Source: Sphingomonas nostoxanthinifaciens
GTDB lineage: Bacteria; Pseudomonadota; Alphaproteobacteria; Sphingomonadales; Sphingomonadaceae
Direction: 5' to 3'
NCBI RefSeq assembly: GCF_019930585.1
Contig: NZ_CP082839.1
Coordinates: 868,001 to 932,000, forward strand
DNA: 64,000 nucleotides
The number at the start of each line of letters is the position of its first letter. Position 1 is the first letter of the stretch. The position numbers and the translations under genes are program-made. The notes under the pieces are model-generated. The model did no database searches. It saw only the letters and a list, made by a program, of their open reading frames with translations, and was not told the DNA's origin. This document shows, in pieces, positions 8,267 to 18,000 of the stretch.

Positions 8267-9606
8267 CGCCCGCCGATATCAAACTCATTCTCGCCGCCCT
8301 GATCGGCATCGGCCTGTCGATCGTCCTGATCGTGCGCGGACGGCTGCATCCCTTCGTCTCGCTTTTGTGTGGCGCCTTCGTGGTGGGCCTGCTGGCCGGG
8401 CTGCCGATGGCGGAGACGGCGCAGGCGGTGCAGAAGGGCGCAGGCGACGTGCTCGGCGGCACCGGCCTCGTCGTCGCGCTCGGCCTGTCGCTCGGCGCCA
8501 TGCTGCAGCTTTCGGGCGGCGCGGCGTCGCTCGCCGCCGCCGGGTTGCGGCTCAGCGGACCCAAGGGTGCACCATGGGCGAGCATGGCGGTGGCCTTGCT
8601 GGTCGGCCTGCCGCTCTTCTTCGAGACCGGGCTCGTCCTGTTGCTCCCGATCGTCGCGGCGGCAGCGACCGGTATCCGCGATCGTAGCCCGACCGAGGCG
8701 CGGCTGCGGCTGATGCTGCCGGCGCTGGCGGGCCTGTCGGTGGTGCATGCGCTGGTGCCGCCGCATCCCGGGCCGCTGCTGGCGGTCGATGCGCTGCACG
8801 CCAATCTCGGCCTCACCATCGTCTATGGCGTGATCATCGGCATCCCGACCGCGATCATCGCGGGCCCGATCTTCGCCATGTTCGCCTCGCGCTGGGTAAA
8901 GGTGTCGACGCCGGTGATCGACATGGACCGGCCGCTCGTCACGGCGCCGTCGAATGCGCGCACGCTGGCGGCGATCCTGCTGCCGGTCGTGCTGATCGCC
9001 GCGGGGCAGATCCATGCCGTCCTGCCCCCGTCGATCGCACCCAGGATCGCGTTCCTCGGCATTGCCAGCAACCCGATCCTGGCGCTGCTGATCGCCAACC
9101 TCGCCGCGCTGCCGCTGCTGTTTGGGTGGCGGATGCGCGAGGCGGACGTGCAAGGGCCGATCTGGCTGGAAGCGATGAAGGCAGCCGGCGCGATCATCCT
9201 CGCGATCGGTGCGGGCGGCTCGCTCAAGCAGGTGCTTGTGACGGCCGGACTTGCCGAATTCCTCGCGCGGGTGGCGTCGGAAGGCCATGTCCCGGCGGTC
9301 CTGATGGCGTGGTTGATCGCGGTATGCGTACGGCTCGCGACCGGCTCGGCCACCGTCGCCACGATCACCACCGCCGGCATCATGCCGGCGGTCGTCGCCG
9401 CGACCGGGGCACGCCCCGAACTGGTCGTGCTGGCGACCGGCGCCGGCTCGCTGTTCTTCAGCCACGTCAACGATCCCGGCTTCTGGCTGGTGCGAAGCTA
9501 TCTCGGCACGTCGACGCCCGACACGTTCCGCACATGGTCGATCCTCGAGACGATCGTGGCGGTGGTTGGGCTGCTGTTCGTGCTGCTCGCCAGCGCGATC
9601 CTGTGA
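8263..9606 (+). CDS. GntP family gluconate:H+ symporter-like permease
   Basis: The 447-aa integral inner-membrane protein has about 12 hydrophobic segments, beginning ILAALIGIGLSIVLIVRG. It contains GntP family features such as VHALVPPHPGPLLAVDAL, LPLFFETGLVLLLPI, and near the C-terminus ATGSATVATITTAGIMP and FFSHVNDPGFWLV. GntP permeases import gluconate and related aldonates by proton symport. The stop codon overlaps the GTG start of the FadR-type regulator. A gluconokinase gene lies 4.8 kb downstream, supporting gluconate or a similar acid as substrate. Confidence 0.93.
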   Translation: MTPADIKLILAALIGIGLSIVLIVRGRLHPFVSLLCGAFVVGLLAGLPMAETAQAVQKGAGDVLGGTGLVVALGLSLGAMLQLSGGAASLAAAGLRLSGPKGAPWASMAVALLVGLPLFFETGLVLLLPIVAAAATGIRDRSPTEARLRLMLPALAGLSVVHALVPPHPGPLLAVDALHANLGLTIVYGVIIGIPTAIIAGPIFAMFASRWVKVSTPVIDMDRPLVTAPSNARTLAAILLPVVLIAAGQIHAVLPPSIAPRIAFLGIASNPILALLIANLAALPLLFGWRMREADVQGPIWLEAMKAAGAIILAIGAGGSLKQVLVTAGLAEFLARVASEGHVPAVLMAWLIAVCVRLATGSATVATITTAGIMPAVVAATGARPELVVLATGAGSLFFSHVNDPGFWLVRSYLGTSTPDTFRTWSILETIVAVVGLLFVLLASAIL

Positions 9607-10292
9607 CCGGCCTCATTCGCGAGGGCCGGCTCGCAGACCGCGCCTATACCGGCATCGTCGAGATCATCGACGTCGAGGATCTGCAGAGCGGCGACCGCCT
9701 GCCGTCCGAATCGGCGCTGGCGGAGATGTTCGGCATGTCGCGCACGGTGGTGCGCGAGGCGCTGGTACGGCTGGCTGCCGACGGCATCACCGAGGCGCGA
9801 CGCGGCGCCGGATCGTTCGTCAAGCGCCGGCCGTCGGCGCGGCTCGGCTCGCACATGCCGATGGCCGATCTGTCGGCGACGCTGGGCAGCTACGAGGTGC
9901 GCTTCGTGCTGGAGGCGGAGGCAGCACGGCTGGCCGCGCAGCGTCGCTCGCTCGCGCAGATGGACGCGATCGAGGCGGCGTTGACCGACTTGCGCACCGC
10001 GCTCGTGTCGAGCGACCCGGCGCATGGCGAGGATATGGCGCTCCATCGCGAGATCGTGCTCGCCACCGCCAATCCGGTATTCCTGTCGAGCTTCGACCAT
10101 ATGCACGAGGAAATCGATCGTATCATGCGCGCCGGCGTCGACATTTCGCGCTCGCGGCCGCCGTCGGCGATCGCGGCGATGATCGAGGAGCATGAAATGC
10201 TGGTCGAGGCGATTCGCGTGCAGGATGCCGACGGCGCCGCTTTGGCGATGCGCTGGCACCTGTCGCAGGGCCGCAAACGGCTGATGCCATAA
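9603..10292 (+). CDS. GntR/FadR family regulator (FCD domain)
   Basis: The 229-aa protein has an N-terminal winged helix (LQSGDRLPSESALAEMFGMS, RTVVREALVRLAADG, ARRGAGSFV) and a C-terminal FCD ligand-binding domain (VRFVLEAEAARLAAQR, MALHREIVLATANPVF, EEHEMLVEAI). The acidic and His residues of that domain often bind a metal and a carboxylate effector. GTG 9603 overlaps the gntP stop, so permease and regulator are cotranscribed. FadR-type regulators of sugar-acid operons are usually repressors relieved by the substrate; here gluconate is the natural guess. Confidence 0.92.
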   Translation: MTGLIREGRLADRAYTGIVEIIDVEDLQSGDRLPSESALAEMFGMSRTVVREALVRLAADGITEARRGAGSFVKRRPSARLGSHMPMADLSATLGSYEVRFVLEAEAARLAAQRRSLAQMDAIEAALTDLRTALVSSDPAHGEDMALHREIVLATANPVFLSSFDHMHEEIDRIMRAGVDISRSRPPSAIAAMIEEHEMLVEAIRVQDADGAALAMRWHLSQGRKRLMP

Positions 10293-10318
10293 CCAAGAGA
10301 ACAAGCGGAGAGGCTTCG

Positions 10319-13300
10319 ATGAAATTGCGCCACAGGATGATGATCGGCACCGCGGTCGCGGCGACGCTGGCGGGGACCGGCATGGCCGCGCCGAACCGGC
10401 CGATGATGCCGTTGAACCTGCTGTCCGCTCCGCTTGACGATCCGCGCGCGGTGACGGTGCAGGCGCCTGCCGATGGCCGCACCGATGCCACCGCCGCGAT
10501 CCAGCAGGCGCTCGATGCGGCGGCGGCGAAGGGTGAGGGGATCGTGTTCCTGCCCGCCGGCCGCTATCGCATTTCGCGCTCGCTCCACCTGTGGCCGGGC
10601 GTGCGGCTGTTCGGCGCGGGCGCAACCCGGCCGGTACTGGTGCTGGCCGACAACACGCCGGGCTTCCAGCAGGGCGTGGCGACGATGGTGGTGTTCGTCG
10701 GCAGCGGCCGCGCGACCGATCCCGACGCGCATCGCCCCGGTCGCCGCGTGCCATTCCCGCCGCGTGACAACGTGCCGTTCGATCCGGCCATCGCCGACGC
10801 CAATCCGGGCACCTTCTATTCGGGCATGGCGAACGTCGACATCGAGATCGGCGCGGGCAATGCGGCAGCGGTCGGCGTGCGCTTCCATGCTGCGCAGCAT
10901 GCCTATCTGCACCACATGGACTTCCACGTCGGATCGGGTTTGGCCGGCATCTATCAGGTCGCCAACGAAGCCGAGGATCTGCACTTCCACGGCGGCCGCT
11001 ACGGCATCCTGACCGAGAAGCCGTCGCCGGCGTGGCAGTTCACGTTGATCGATTCCAGTTTCGACGGCCAGCGCGAGGCGGCGATCCGCGAGCATGAGGC
11101 GAGCCTGACGCTCGTCAATGTCGGCTTCCGCGACGTGCCCGTTGGTATCGATATCGACCAGGGCTATGGCGACTGGCTATGGGGCAAGGACGTTCGCTTC
11201 GAGAATGTCGCGCGCGCCGGCGTGGTCATCTCGAACGAGGACAATGCCTATACCCAGATCGGCTTCGAAAATGCGCTGGCGACCGGCATGCCGACCTTCG
11301 CCCGCTTCCGCGACAGCGGCAAGACGATCGCCGGTGCCGGCCCGAGCTATCGGGTCAAAGATTTCAGTTACGGCCTGACGCTGCCCGGCCTCGGTGCGCC
11401 GGGCACCTATCAGACCAACATCGACGCTGCCGGCATCGCCGCCATGCCGGCGCCGGCCGCACGCGCGATCCGGCCGTTGCCGCCGTCGCGCGAGTGGGTC
11501 AGCGTGCGCACGCTCGGCGCGAAGGGCGATAACACCGCCGACGACACTGCCGCGCTCCAGCACGCGATCGACACGCACCGCGTGCTCTATTTCCCGGCGG
11601 GCCGTTACGTCGTCACCGACACGCTGAAGCTGCGGCCGGATAGCGTGCTGATCGGCTTGCACCCCGACATGACGCAGATCGTGCTGCCCGACGGCACGCC
11701 CGCTTTCCAGGGCATCGGCGCGCCGCGCGCATTGATCGCGACCGCGAAGGGCGGCGCGGCGATCGTGTCCGGCCTCGGCCTGTTCACCGGCGGCATCAAC
11801 CCGCGCGCGACCGCTTTACTGTGGAAGGCCGGCGCGGAGTCGCTGCTGGAGGATGTGAAGTTCCAGGGCGGCCACGGCACCGCGCTCGCCGACGGCACGC
11901 GCTTCGACCCCTATAACGACACGCACAGCGCCGATCAGGACCAGCGCAAGCGCTGGAGCGGGCAATATCCCAGCCTGTGGGTGACCGATGGCGGCGGTGG
12001 CACCTTCAGCAATCTGTGGACGCCGGACACCTATGCGCAGACGGGCTTCCGCGTTTCCGACACGACCACGCCCGGCCATGTCTACGAAGTGTCGAGCGAG
12101 CATCACGTCGTCACCGAATTCGGGCTGGAGCGCATCGCCAACTGGGAATTCCTCAGCCCCCAGACCGAGGAGGAGAGCGGCGAGAGCCAGGACACCGTCT
12201 CGTTCGACATTCGCGACGCGAAGAATCTGCTGATCGCCAATCTCCACGCCTATCGCGTCACCCGCACGGTCAAGCCGGCGCTGACCGCGGTGCGGCTGCA
12301 GGGCGACAATCAGATTCGCTTCCGCAACGTCCACGTGAATGCCGAAAGCGGGCTCGCCACCTGCGACGAAAACGGCTGCGCCACCGAGCTGCGCGCAAGC
12401 AAATTCCCGTTCGAGAATGCCATCCTCGACGTGACGAAACAGGCGGAGGTGCGCGAGCGCGAGTTCGCCGTGCTCGATTTGCCCGGCGCGACGCCGCCGG
12501 CCGCGCCCGACGCGCGCGTGCGCAAGCTGGCGGACGGCTTCTATTCGGCATCGGGCGGCGCGGTCGACGCAAAGGGCAAGCTCTACTTCGTCGATCATCG
12601 CTTCCAGCGCATCCACGGCTGGAGCGAGGCGGAAGGCCTGACGGTCGAGCGCGACGACCCGCTCGATCCGGTCAATCTCGCGATCGACCGCTCGGGCGAC
12701 ATCATCGTGCTGTCGTCCTATGGCCGCGAAGGCACGGTCTACAGCTTCAAGCCGGGCACGTCCGCCGAGAAACTGACCGTGATCGCGCCGACGCCGGTCG
12801 CGGCGCACAGCAGCGCGCGCACGTTGCTGCCCGGCAATTTATGGAACAATGGCGAATTCCGCGACCAGCTCGATTTCGCGACCTACCGCTTCACGACGCT
12901 CGCCGAGATGTTCGCGCGCGACATGGGGCAGGCGAAGACGCGCGAATATGTCTCGCCCGACGGCAGTCTCGTGCTGCCGGCGTTCCGCGCCTTCGAGCAA
13001 GGCCCGTCGGATCATCTCGGCTGGCGCTTCTCCGACAGCCTGTCGAGCTACGGCTTCGTCTCGGCCAAGCCGGGCGAGCGGGTGTTCCTCAGCAACGGAT
13101 CGGAGAACAAGACCTATTCGGGGCTGGTGGGCGCGGGCGGGGCCGTGACCGATCTCAAGCCGTTCGCCAATCGCGGCGGGGAAAGCGTCGCGGTCGGGTC
13201 GGACGGGCGCGTCTACGTCGCGAACGGACAGGTGTTCGTCTACGCGCCCGATGGCAGCCAAGTCGACCGCATCGACGTGCCGGAGCGGCCGCTGCAACTG

Positions 13301-13372
13301 CTGTTCGGCGGGACGGACGGCAGGATGCTCTACATCCTGACCCACCACGCGCTCTACGCCGCGCGGCTCTAG
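10319..13372 (+). CDS. Secreted beta-helix protein, pectate-lyase-3/GH55-like, copy A
   Basis: This is a 1017-aa exported protein with a signal peptide (MMIGTAVAATLAGTGMAA). It has two Pectate_lyase_3-type modules typical of GH55 and related right-handed beta-helix enzymes: one starting at DDPRAVTVQAPADGRTDATA near residue 40, the other at VRTLGAKGDNTADDTAALQ near 395. Both are followed by the PAGRY turn. The last ~260 residues form a different region with SMP-30/NHL-like propeller phrases (AVDAKGKLYFVDHRFQRIHG; GDIIVLSSYG). GH55 enzymes are exo-beta-1,3-glucanases, but the fold also serves lyases, so the substrate is open. SD GGAGAGG precedes ATG 10319. Its paralogue is at 15038-18067. Confidence 0.82.
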   Translation: MKLRHRMMIGTAVAATLAGTGMAAPNRPMMPLNLLSAPLDDPRAVTVQAPADGRTDATAAIQQALDAAAAKGEGIVFLPAGRYRISRSLHLWPGVRLFGAGATRPVLVLADNTPGFQQGVATMVVFVGSGRATDPDAHRPGRRVPFPPRDNVPFDPAIADANPGTFYSGMANVDIEIGAGNAAAVGVRFHAAQHAYLHHMDFHVGSGLAGIYQVANEAEDLHFHGGRYGILTEKPSPAWQFTLIDSSFDGQREAAIREHEASLTLVNVGFRDVPVGIDIDQGYGDWLWGKDVRFENVARAGVVISNEDNAYTQIGFENALATGMPTFARFRDSGKTIAGAGPSYRVKDFSYGLTLPGLGAPGTYQTNIDAAGIAAMPAPAARAIRPLPPSREWVSVRTLGAKGDNTADDTAALQHAIDTHRVLYFPAGRYVVTDTLKLRPDSVLIGLHPDMTQIVLPDGTPAFQGIGAPRALIATAKGGAAIVSGLGLFTGGINPRATALLWKAGAESLLEDVKFQGGHGTALADGTRFDPYNDTHSADQDQRKRWSGQYPSLWVTDGGGGTFSNLWTPDTYAQTGFRVSDTTTPGHVYEVSSEHHVVTEFGLERIANWEFLSPQTEEESGESQDTVSFDIRDAKNLLIANLHAYRVTRTVKPALTAVRLQGDNQIRFRNVHVNAESGLATCDENGCATELRASKFPFENAILDVTKQAEVREREFAVLDLPGATPPAAPDARVRKLADGFYSASGGAVDAKGKLYFVDHRFQRIHGWSEAEGLTVERDDPLDPVNLAIDRSGDIIVLSSYGREGTVYSFKPGTSAEKLTVIAPTPVAAHSSARTLLPGNLWNNGEFRDQLDFATYRFTTLAEMFARDMGQAKTREYVSPDGSLVLPAFRAFEQGPSDHLGWRFSDSLSSYGFVSAKPGERVFLSNGSENKTYSGLVGAGGAVTDLKPFANRGGESVAVGSDGRVYVANGQVFVYAPDGSQVDRIDVPERPLQLLFGGTDGRMLYILTHHALYAARL

Positions 13373-13377
13373 CTGCC

Positions 13378-13453
13378 GTGCTCCTGCGGAAGCAGGAGCC
13401 CAGGGCGGCCACCGTGGCGCTCATAGCTCCGGGCTCCTGCTACGCAGGAGCAC
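13378..13453. repeat. Double palindrome element, copy 1
   Basis: The 76-bp element sits between two convergent stop codons (13372 and 13459). The outer arms GTGCTCCTGCG and CGCAGGAGCAC pair perfectly, and the inner arms GCAGGAGCCC and GGGCTCCTGC pair too, so GCTCCTGC or its complement occurs four times. It is a near twin of the element at 24892-24969, differing mainly in the centre. The form is that of REP/BIME-type intergenic repeats and could act as a bidirectional terminator. Confidence 0.85.
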
Positions 13454-13458
13454 GGGTT

Positions 13459-14361
13459 TTACTCGAACGGTTTGCGCGCGGCGGCGGCCTTGCGGCCGTC
13501 CGGCGTCAGCCAGCCTTCGTCGCCCAGCCAGTCCATCAGCCGGTCGGGCCAATGCTGCAGCGACAGCCGCTCCGAATGCATCGCGACGTTGAAGCCGTGA
13601 TCGGTGTCGGCGAACATGTGCAGTTCGGCCGAGACGCCCGCCGAGCGCAGCTGCTGGTAGAGCGTCAGCGTCGGCGTACCGCAGCATTGGTCGAGCGAGC
13701 CTGCCGCGAGGAAGGCCGGCGGCGCACCCGCGACCGCCTTGGCGGGGATGCCGAGCGGCCCCGGATAGACCAGCACCTGGAAATCGGGCCGGGCGTCGGC
13801 CGCGTCGATCGCATCGGGATGCGCCGGCGGCGGCGGTGCGGGGTTGTCGGCGACCAGCGAGACCAGCTCGCCGCCGGCCGAGAAGCCCATCAGGCCGATG
13901 CGGTGCGGGTCGACGCCATAATCGGCGGCATGCGCGCGGACCCAGCGCACTGCACGCCGGGCATCGGCCGCCGCATCGCGCTCGATCTGGTAGGATGAGC
14001 CCTCGGCGCGGGCGAGGCGGTATTTCAGCACGAATGTGGTGATGCCGGCCCGGTTAAGCGCGCGCGCCGGCTGCACGCCCTCGTTCACCCAGACGAGCAT
14101 GCGATGCCCGCCGCCGGGCACGATCACCACGCCGACGCCGTTGGCGTGGGTCGGATCGGCGCGATAGACGGTCAGCGACGGATCGTTGACCAGCCGCACA
14201 TAGGTATCGACGACCTTTTCGGGCTCGCCATGATGCGCTTCGGCGCCCGGCGCGCCGTTCGGCCAGAGCAGGATGGTCGGATGATCGGCCGGCGTGCCCT
14301 GCGCCTGTGCAGTGCCCGCCGCGGCGAGACAGGCGAACATCGCCGTCAGGATGCGGGTCAC
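13459..14361 (-). CDS. Secreted alpha/beta hydrolase (esterase, acetyl-xylan-esterase/BD-FAE-like)
   Basis: The 300-aa protein has a signal peptide (ILTAMFACLAAAGTAQAQG). Its hydrolase core includes VVIVPGGGHRMLV for the oxyanion hole, the nucleophile motif GLMGFSAGGELVS, and the terminal Asp/His region MFADTDHGFNVAMHS. Proteins of this type deacylate sugars or small esters in the periplasm. GTG 14361 overlaps the gluconokinase stop (14360-14358), so the two genes form an operon. Placement between the two beta-helix paralogues suggests it trims ester groups from the same glycan; that is inference. Confidence 0.85.
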   Translation of the reverse strand: MTRILTAMFACLAAAGTAQAQGTPADHPTILLWPNGAPGAEAHHGEPEKVVDTYVRLVNDPSLTVYRADPTHANGVGVVIVPGGGHRMLVWVNEGVQPARALNRAGITTFVLKYRLARAEGSSYQIERDAAADARRAVRWVRAHAADYGVDPHRIGLMGFSAGGELVSLVADNPAPPPPAHPDAIDAADARPDFQVLVYPGPLGIPAKAVAGAPPAFLAAGSLDQCCGTPTLTLYQQLRSAGVSAELHMFADTDHGFNVAMHSERLSLQHWPDRLMDWLGDEGWLTPDGRKAAAARKPFE

Positions 14362-14870
14362 AGGCTGGCCTCCAGTTTCTCGCGGATGCGCGCGCACAGG
14401 CGATCCGCCGGTTCGCGCGCGTCGAGGATGATCGCCGGTTCGTCGCTGCCCGGCAGCTCGAGCGTGTCGAGCTGGCTGTCGAGCAGGCTCGTCGGCATGA
14501 AATGGCCCGGCCGCTCGGACATGCGGCGCATCAATTCCTGCCGGTCCGCCTCCAGCAGCACGAAGGTGATCGGCATCCCCGCCGCCTCGCGCAGCCGGAC
14601 GCGATAGCTGCGTTTCAGCGCCGAGCAGGCTGCCACCGCAGTCCCGCGTTCGATCACCGCCTCGCCGAGCGCGCGGCCGAGCCGGTCGAGCCACGGCCAG
14701 CGATCCTCGTCGGTTAGCGGCTCGCCGCTGTGCATCTTCGCGACGTTGGCGGCCGGGTGGAAGGCGTCGCCCTCCAGAAACGGCGCGTCGAGCGTCCCCG
14801 CCAGCATCGCGCCCAGCGTCGATTTGCCGCTGCCGCTAACACCCATCACTACGATGGCGCGATTCCCCAT
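14358..14870 (-). CDS. gntK: Gluconokinase
   Basis: The 170-aa protein has a Walker A motif GVSGSGKST at residues 9-17, then GDAFHPAANVAKMHSGEPL, LTDEDRWPWL and CSALKRSYRVRLRE, the signatures of GntK-type gluconokinases. It phosphorylates gluconate to 6-phosphogluconate for the Entner-Doudoroff or pentose phosphate route. ATG 14870 has a GAGGG ribosome-binding site, so the upstream in-frame starts are not used. Length is standard. With the GntP permease 4.8 kb away it gives a full uptake and activation step. Confidence 0.95.
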   Translation of the reverse strand: MGNRAIVVMGVSGSGKSTLGAMLAGTLDAPFLEGDAFHPAANVAKMHSGEPLTDEDRWPWLDRLGRALGEAVIERGTAVAACSALKRSYRVRLREAAGMPITFVLLEADRQELMRRMSERPGHFMPTSLLDSQLDTLELPGSDEPAIILDAREPADRLCARIREKLEASL

Positions 14871-14962
14871 CAGGCCCTCTCCCCCATGAGGCTCTATCAT
14901 AGTCTGGGCTTTACCCGCCGCCGTTGCAAACCCGCCACTAAGACCTTCGTCGCGGATGATGC

Positions 14963-14976
14963 TGTTAGCGCTAATC
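14963..14976. promoter_or_regulatory. LacI-family-type operator between gntK and beta-helix copy B
   Basis: The sequence TGTTAGCGCTAATC contains a perfect 10-bp palindrome TTAGCGCTAA (14965-14974) with a central CG, the usual form of LacI-family operators in Proteobacteria. It lies in the divergent promoter region between gntK (start 14870) and the second beta-helix gene (start 15038), so one site could control both. No LacI-family gene is present in the window. The binding factor is inferred from the motif only. Confidence 0.55.
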
Positions 14977-15037
14977 TTTATCGCGCCACCCTTAAGGACC
15001 GCGCGCCATGACGCGGTGCCGACGAGGAGGCAGGCGG

Positions 15038-18000
15038 ATGCGCGCGATATGGTGCTTGGGGCTCCTGATGGGTGCGCTCGCAGGCACGAGCGTGTCTGCG
15101 GCATCGTCGGTGCTGGCGACGCGCCCGGACGATCCGCGCGCCGTGACGGTGAAGGGGGTCGGCGATGGCCGCGCCGACGACACCGGCGCGATCCAGGCGG
15201 CTATCCAGGCCTCGCGCGGGCATACGGGCGAGGGCATCGTGTTCCTGCCGTCGGGCCGCTACCGCATCAGCCGCTCGATCCTGGTGCCGCAGGGCGTGCG
15301 AATCTTTGGTGTCGGCCGGACGCGCCCGGTGCTGGTGCTGGGCGACAACACGCCCGGTTTCCAGAAGGGCGTCGCCACGATGGTGGTCTTCACCGGCGGC
15401 GACCAGTACGATGTCGGCAAGGTGCCGGTGCCCGTGCCGAGCACGGTGCCGTTCAACGACACGATCCGCGACGCCAATTCGGCGACCTTCTATTCGTCGA
15501 TGAGCAACGTCGACATCGAGATAGGCGCGGGCAATCAGGGTGCTGCGGGCGTGCGCTTCCGTGTGGCGCAGCACGCTTTCCTCACCCACATGGACTTCCG
15601 CCTCGGATCGGGCTTCGCCGGAATCTATCAGGCGGGCAACGAGTGCGAGGATCTCCACTTTCACGGCGGTCGCTACGGCATCGTCACCGAGAAGACCTCG
15701 CCGGCGTGGCAGTTCACCCTGATCGATTCCACTTTCGACGGGCAGCGCGACGCCGCGATCCGCGAGCATGAGGCGGACCTGACGCTCGTCAACGTCGCGA
15801 TCCGCGACGTGCCGGTCGGGATCGACATCGACGAGGGCTATAGCGACAGCTTCTGGGGCAAGGACGTCCGCTTCCAGAACGTCCGCACCGCCGGCATCGT
15901 CATCTCGAACGAGAACAATGCCTTCACCCAGATCGGGTTCGAGAATGCGGTCGCCACCGGCATGCCGACCTTCGCCCGCTTCCGCACCAGCGGCAAGACT
16001 GTGGCCGGGCCGGCGGCGAGCTATCGCGTCAAGGAATTCACCTACGGCCTGACGCTCGCCGGGCTCGGCGCGCCCGGCACCTACCAGACGAAGATGGACG
16101 CCGTCCGCACCGCAGGATTGCCGGCTGCGCACGCGGCGGCGATCCGCGCGCTGCCGCCGACGAGCGATTGGGTGAGCGTGCGCACGCTCGGTGTGAAGGG
16201 CGACGGCACGAGCGACGATACCGTGGCGCTGCAGCGCGCGATCGACACGCACCGCGTGCTGTATTTCCCGGTCGGCTTCTACATGATCTCCGACACGCTG
16301 AAGCTGCGCCGCGACAGTGTGCTGATCGGCCTTCACCCCAGCCTCACCCAGATCCAGCTGCCCGACAACAGCCCGGCTTTTGCGGGCTTGGGCGGCCCCA
16401 AGCCGATGATCGAGACCGCGAAGGGCAGCGACACGATCCTGTCGGGCCTCGGCGTCTTCGGCGGCCGCATCAATCCGCGCGTCAACCCGATCTTGTGGCG
16501 CTCGGGCGAAAGCTCGCTGATCGACGATGTGAAGATCCAGGGCGGTGGCGGCACCTTCATCGCCGACGGCAAGCCGCTCGGCGTCTATGCGCGGCCCGGC
16601 GGCGATCCGATCGCCAGCCAGCTGATCGACGCGCAATATCCCGGCCTGTGGGTGACCGATGGCGGCGGCGGCACCTTCGCCGACATCTGGGCGCCGAACA
16701 CGCAGGCGCAAAACGGCCTCTACGTCTCGAACACCAAGACGCCGGGCCACGTCTACGAATTCTCGAACGAGCATCACGTCCGCAACGAGATCGTGCTCGA
16801 CGGCGTGCAGAATTGGGAATTCCTCGCGCCGCAGACCGAGCAGGAAGTGGGCGAGGGCGGCGACGCCATCTCGCTGGAGGTGCGCAACTCGCGCAACATC
16901 CTGTTCGCCAATTATCACGCCTATCGCGTGACGCGGAACTACAAGCCGAATGCCAGCGCCGCGCGCCTCTACAATTCGGGCGATCTGCGCTTCCGCAACG
17001 TCCACGTCAATGCCGAGAGCGGCTACGCCACCTGCGACGACAATGGCTGCGCGACCTATCTGCGCACCAGCAAGTTTCCGTTCGAAAATGCCATCACCGA
17101 CATGACGCACAAGCTGGAGGTGCGCGAGCGCGAATTTGCGGCGCTCGACGTGCCGCCGGTCGCCGCTGTCCCGGCAGCGCCAGCGTCGTCCGTCTTCCCG
17201 GCGGGCGCGAAGGTGGAGAAGCTGGAAGACGGCTTCTGGTCGATCTCCGGCGCGGCGGTGGATGCCAAGGGCACGCTCTACTTCGTCGATCATCGCTTCC
17301 AGCGCGTCTATCGCTGGGCTGAAGGCGCCGGGCTCGGCATCGTCGCCGATTTTCCGACCGATCCGGTCAACCTCGCAGTGGCGGCTTCGGGCGACCTGCT
17401 CGTCCTGTCGTCGCTCGGTGCCGAGGCCAGCGTCTACAGCCTGACGCCGGGCAGCGCGGACGGCCATATCACGCTCATCCCGCCGACGCCGGCCGCCGCG
17501 CATCCCGATGCGCGCACGTTGCTGCCGGGCAATTTCTGGAACAATGGCGAGTTCAAGGATCAATACGATCCTGCCACCGACCATTTCACGACGCTGGCCG
17601 AGATGTTCGCGCGCGACATCGGCGCGCCGAAGGCTCGGGAATATGTCTCGGCCGACGGAAGCGTCGTCCTGCCCGCCTTCCGCGTGTTCCAGCAGGGGCC
17701 GGTGACGCATCTCGGCTGGCGCTTTTCCGACACGCTCGACACGCACGGCTTCGTCTCGGCGAAGGTGGGCGAGCGCGTGTTCGTCGCCAATTCGTCGGAG
17801 AACGTGACCTATTCGGGCATGGTCGGCGCGGGCGGGGCGGTGACCGGGCTCAAGCCGTTCGCCAATCGCGGCGGCGAAAGCGTCGCGGTCGACGCGCAGG
17901 GCAATGTCTACGTCGCGAACGGCCAGGTGTTCGTCTACGCGCCCGACGGCCGCGAGATCGGCCGCATCGACGTGCCCGAACGGCCGCTTCAGCTCATCTT

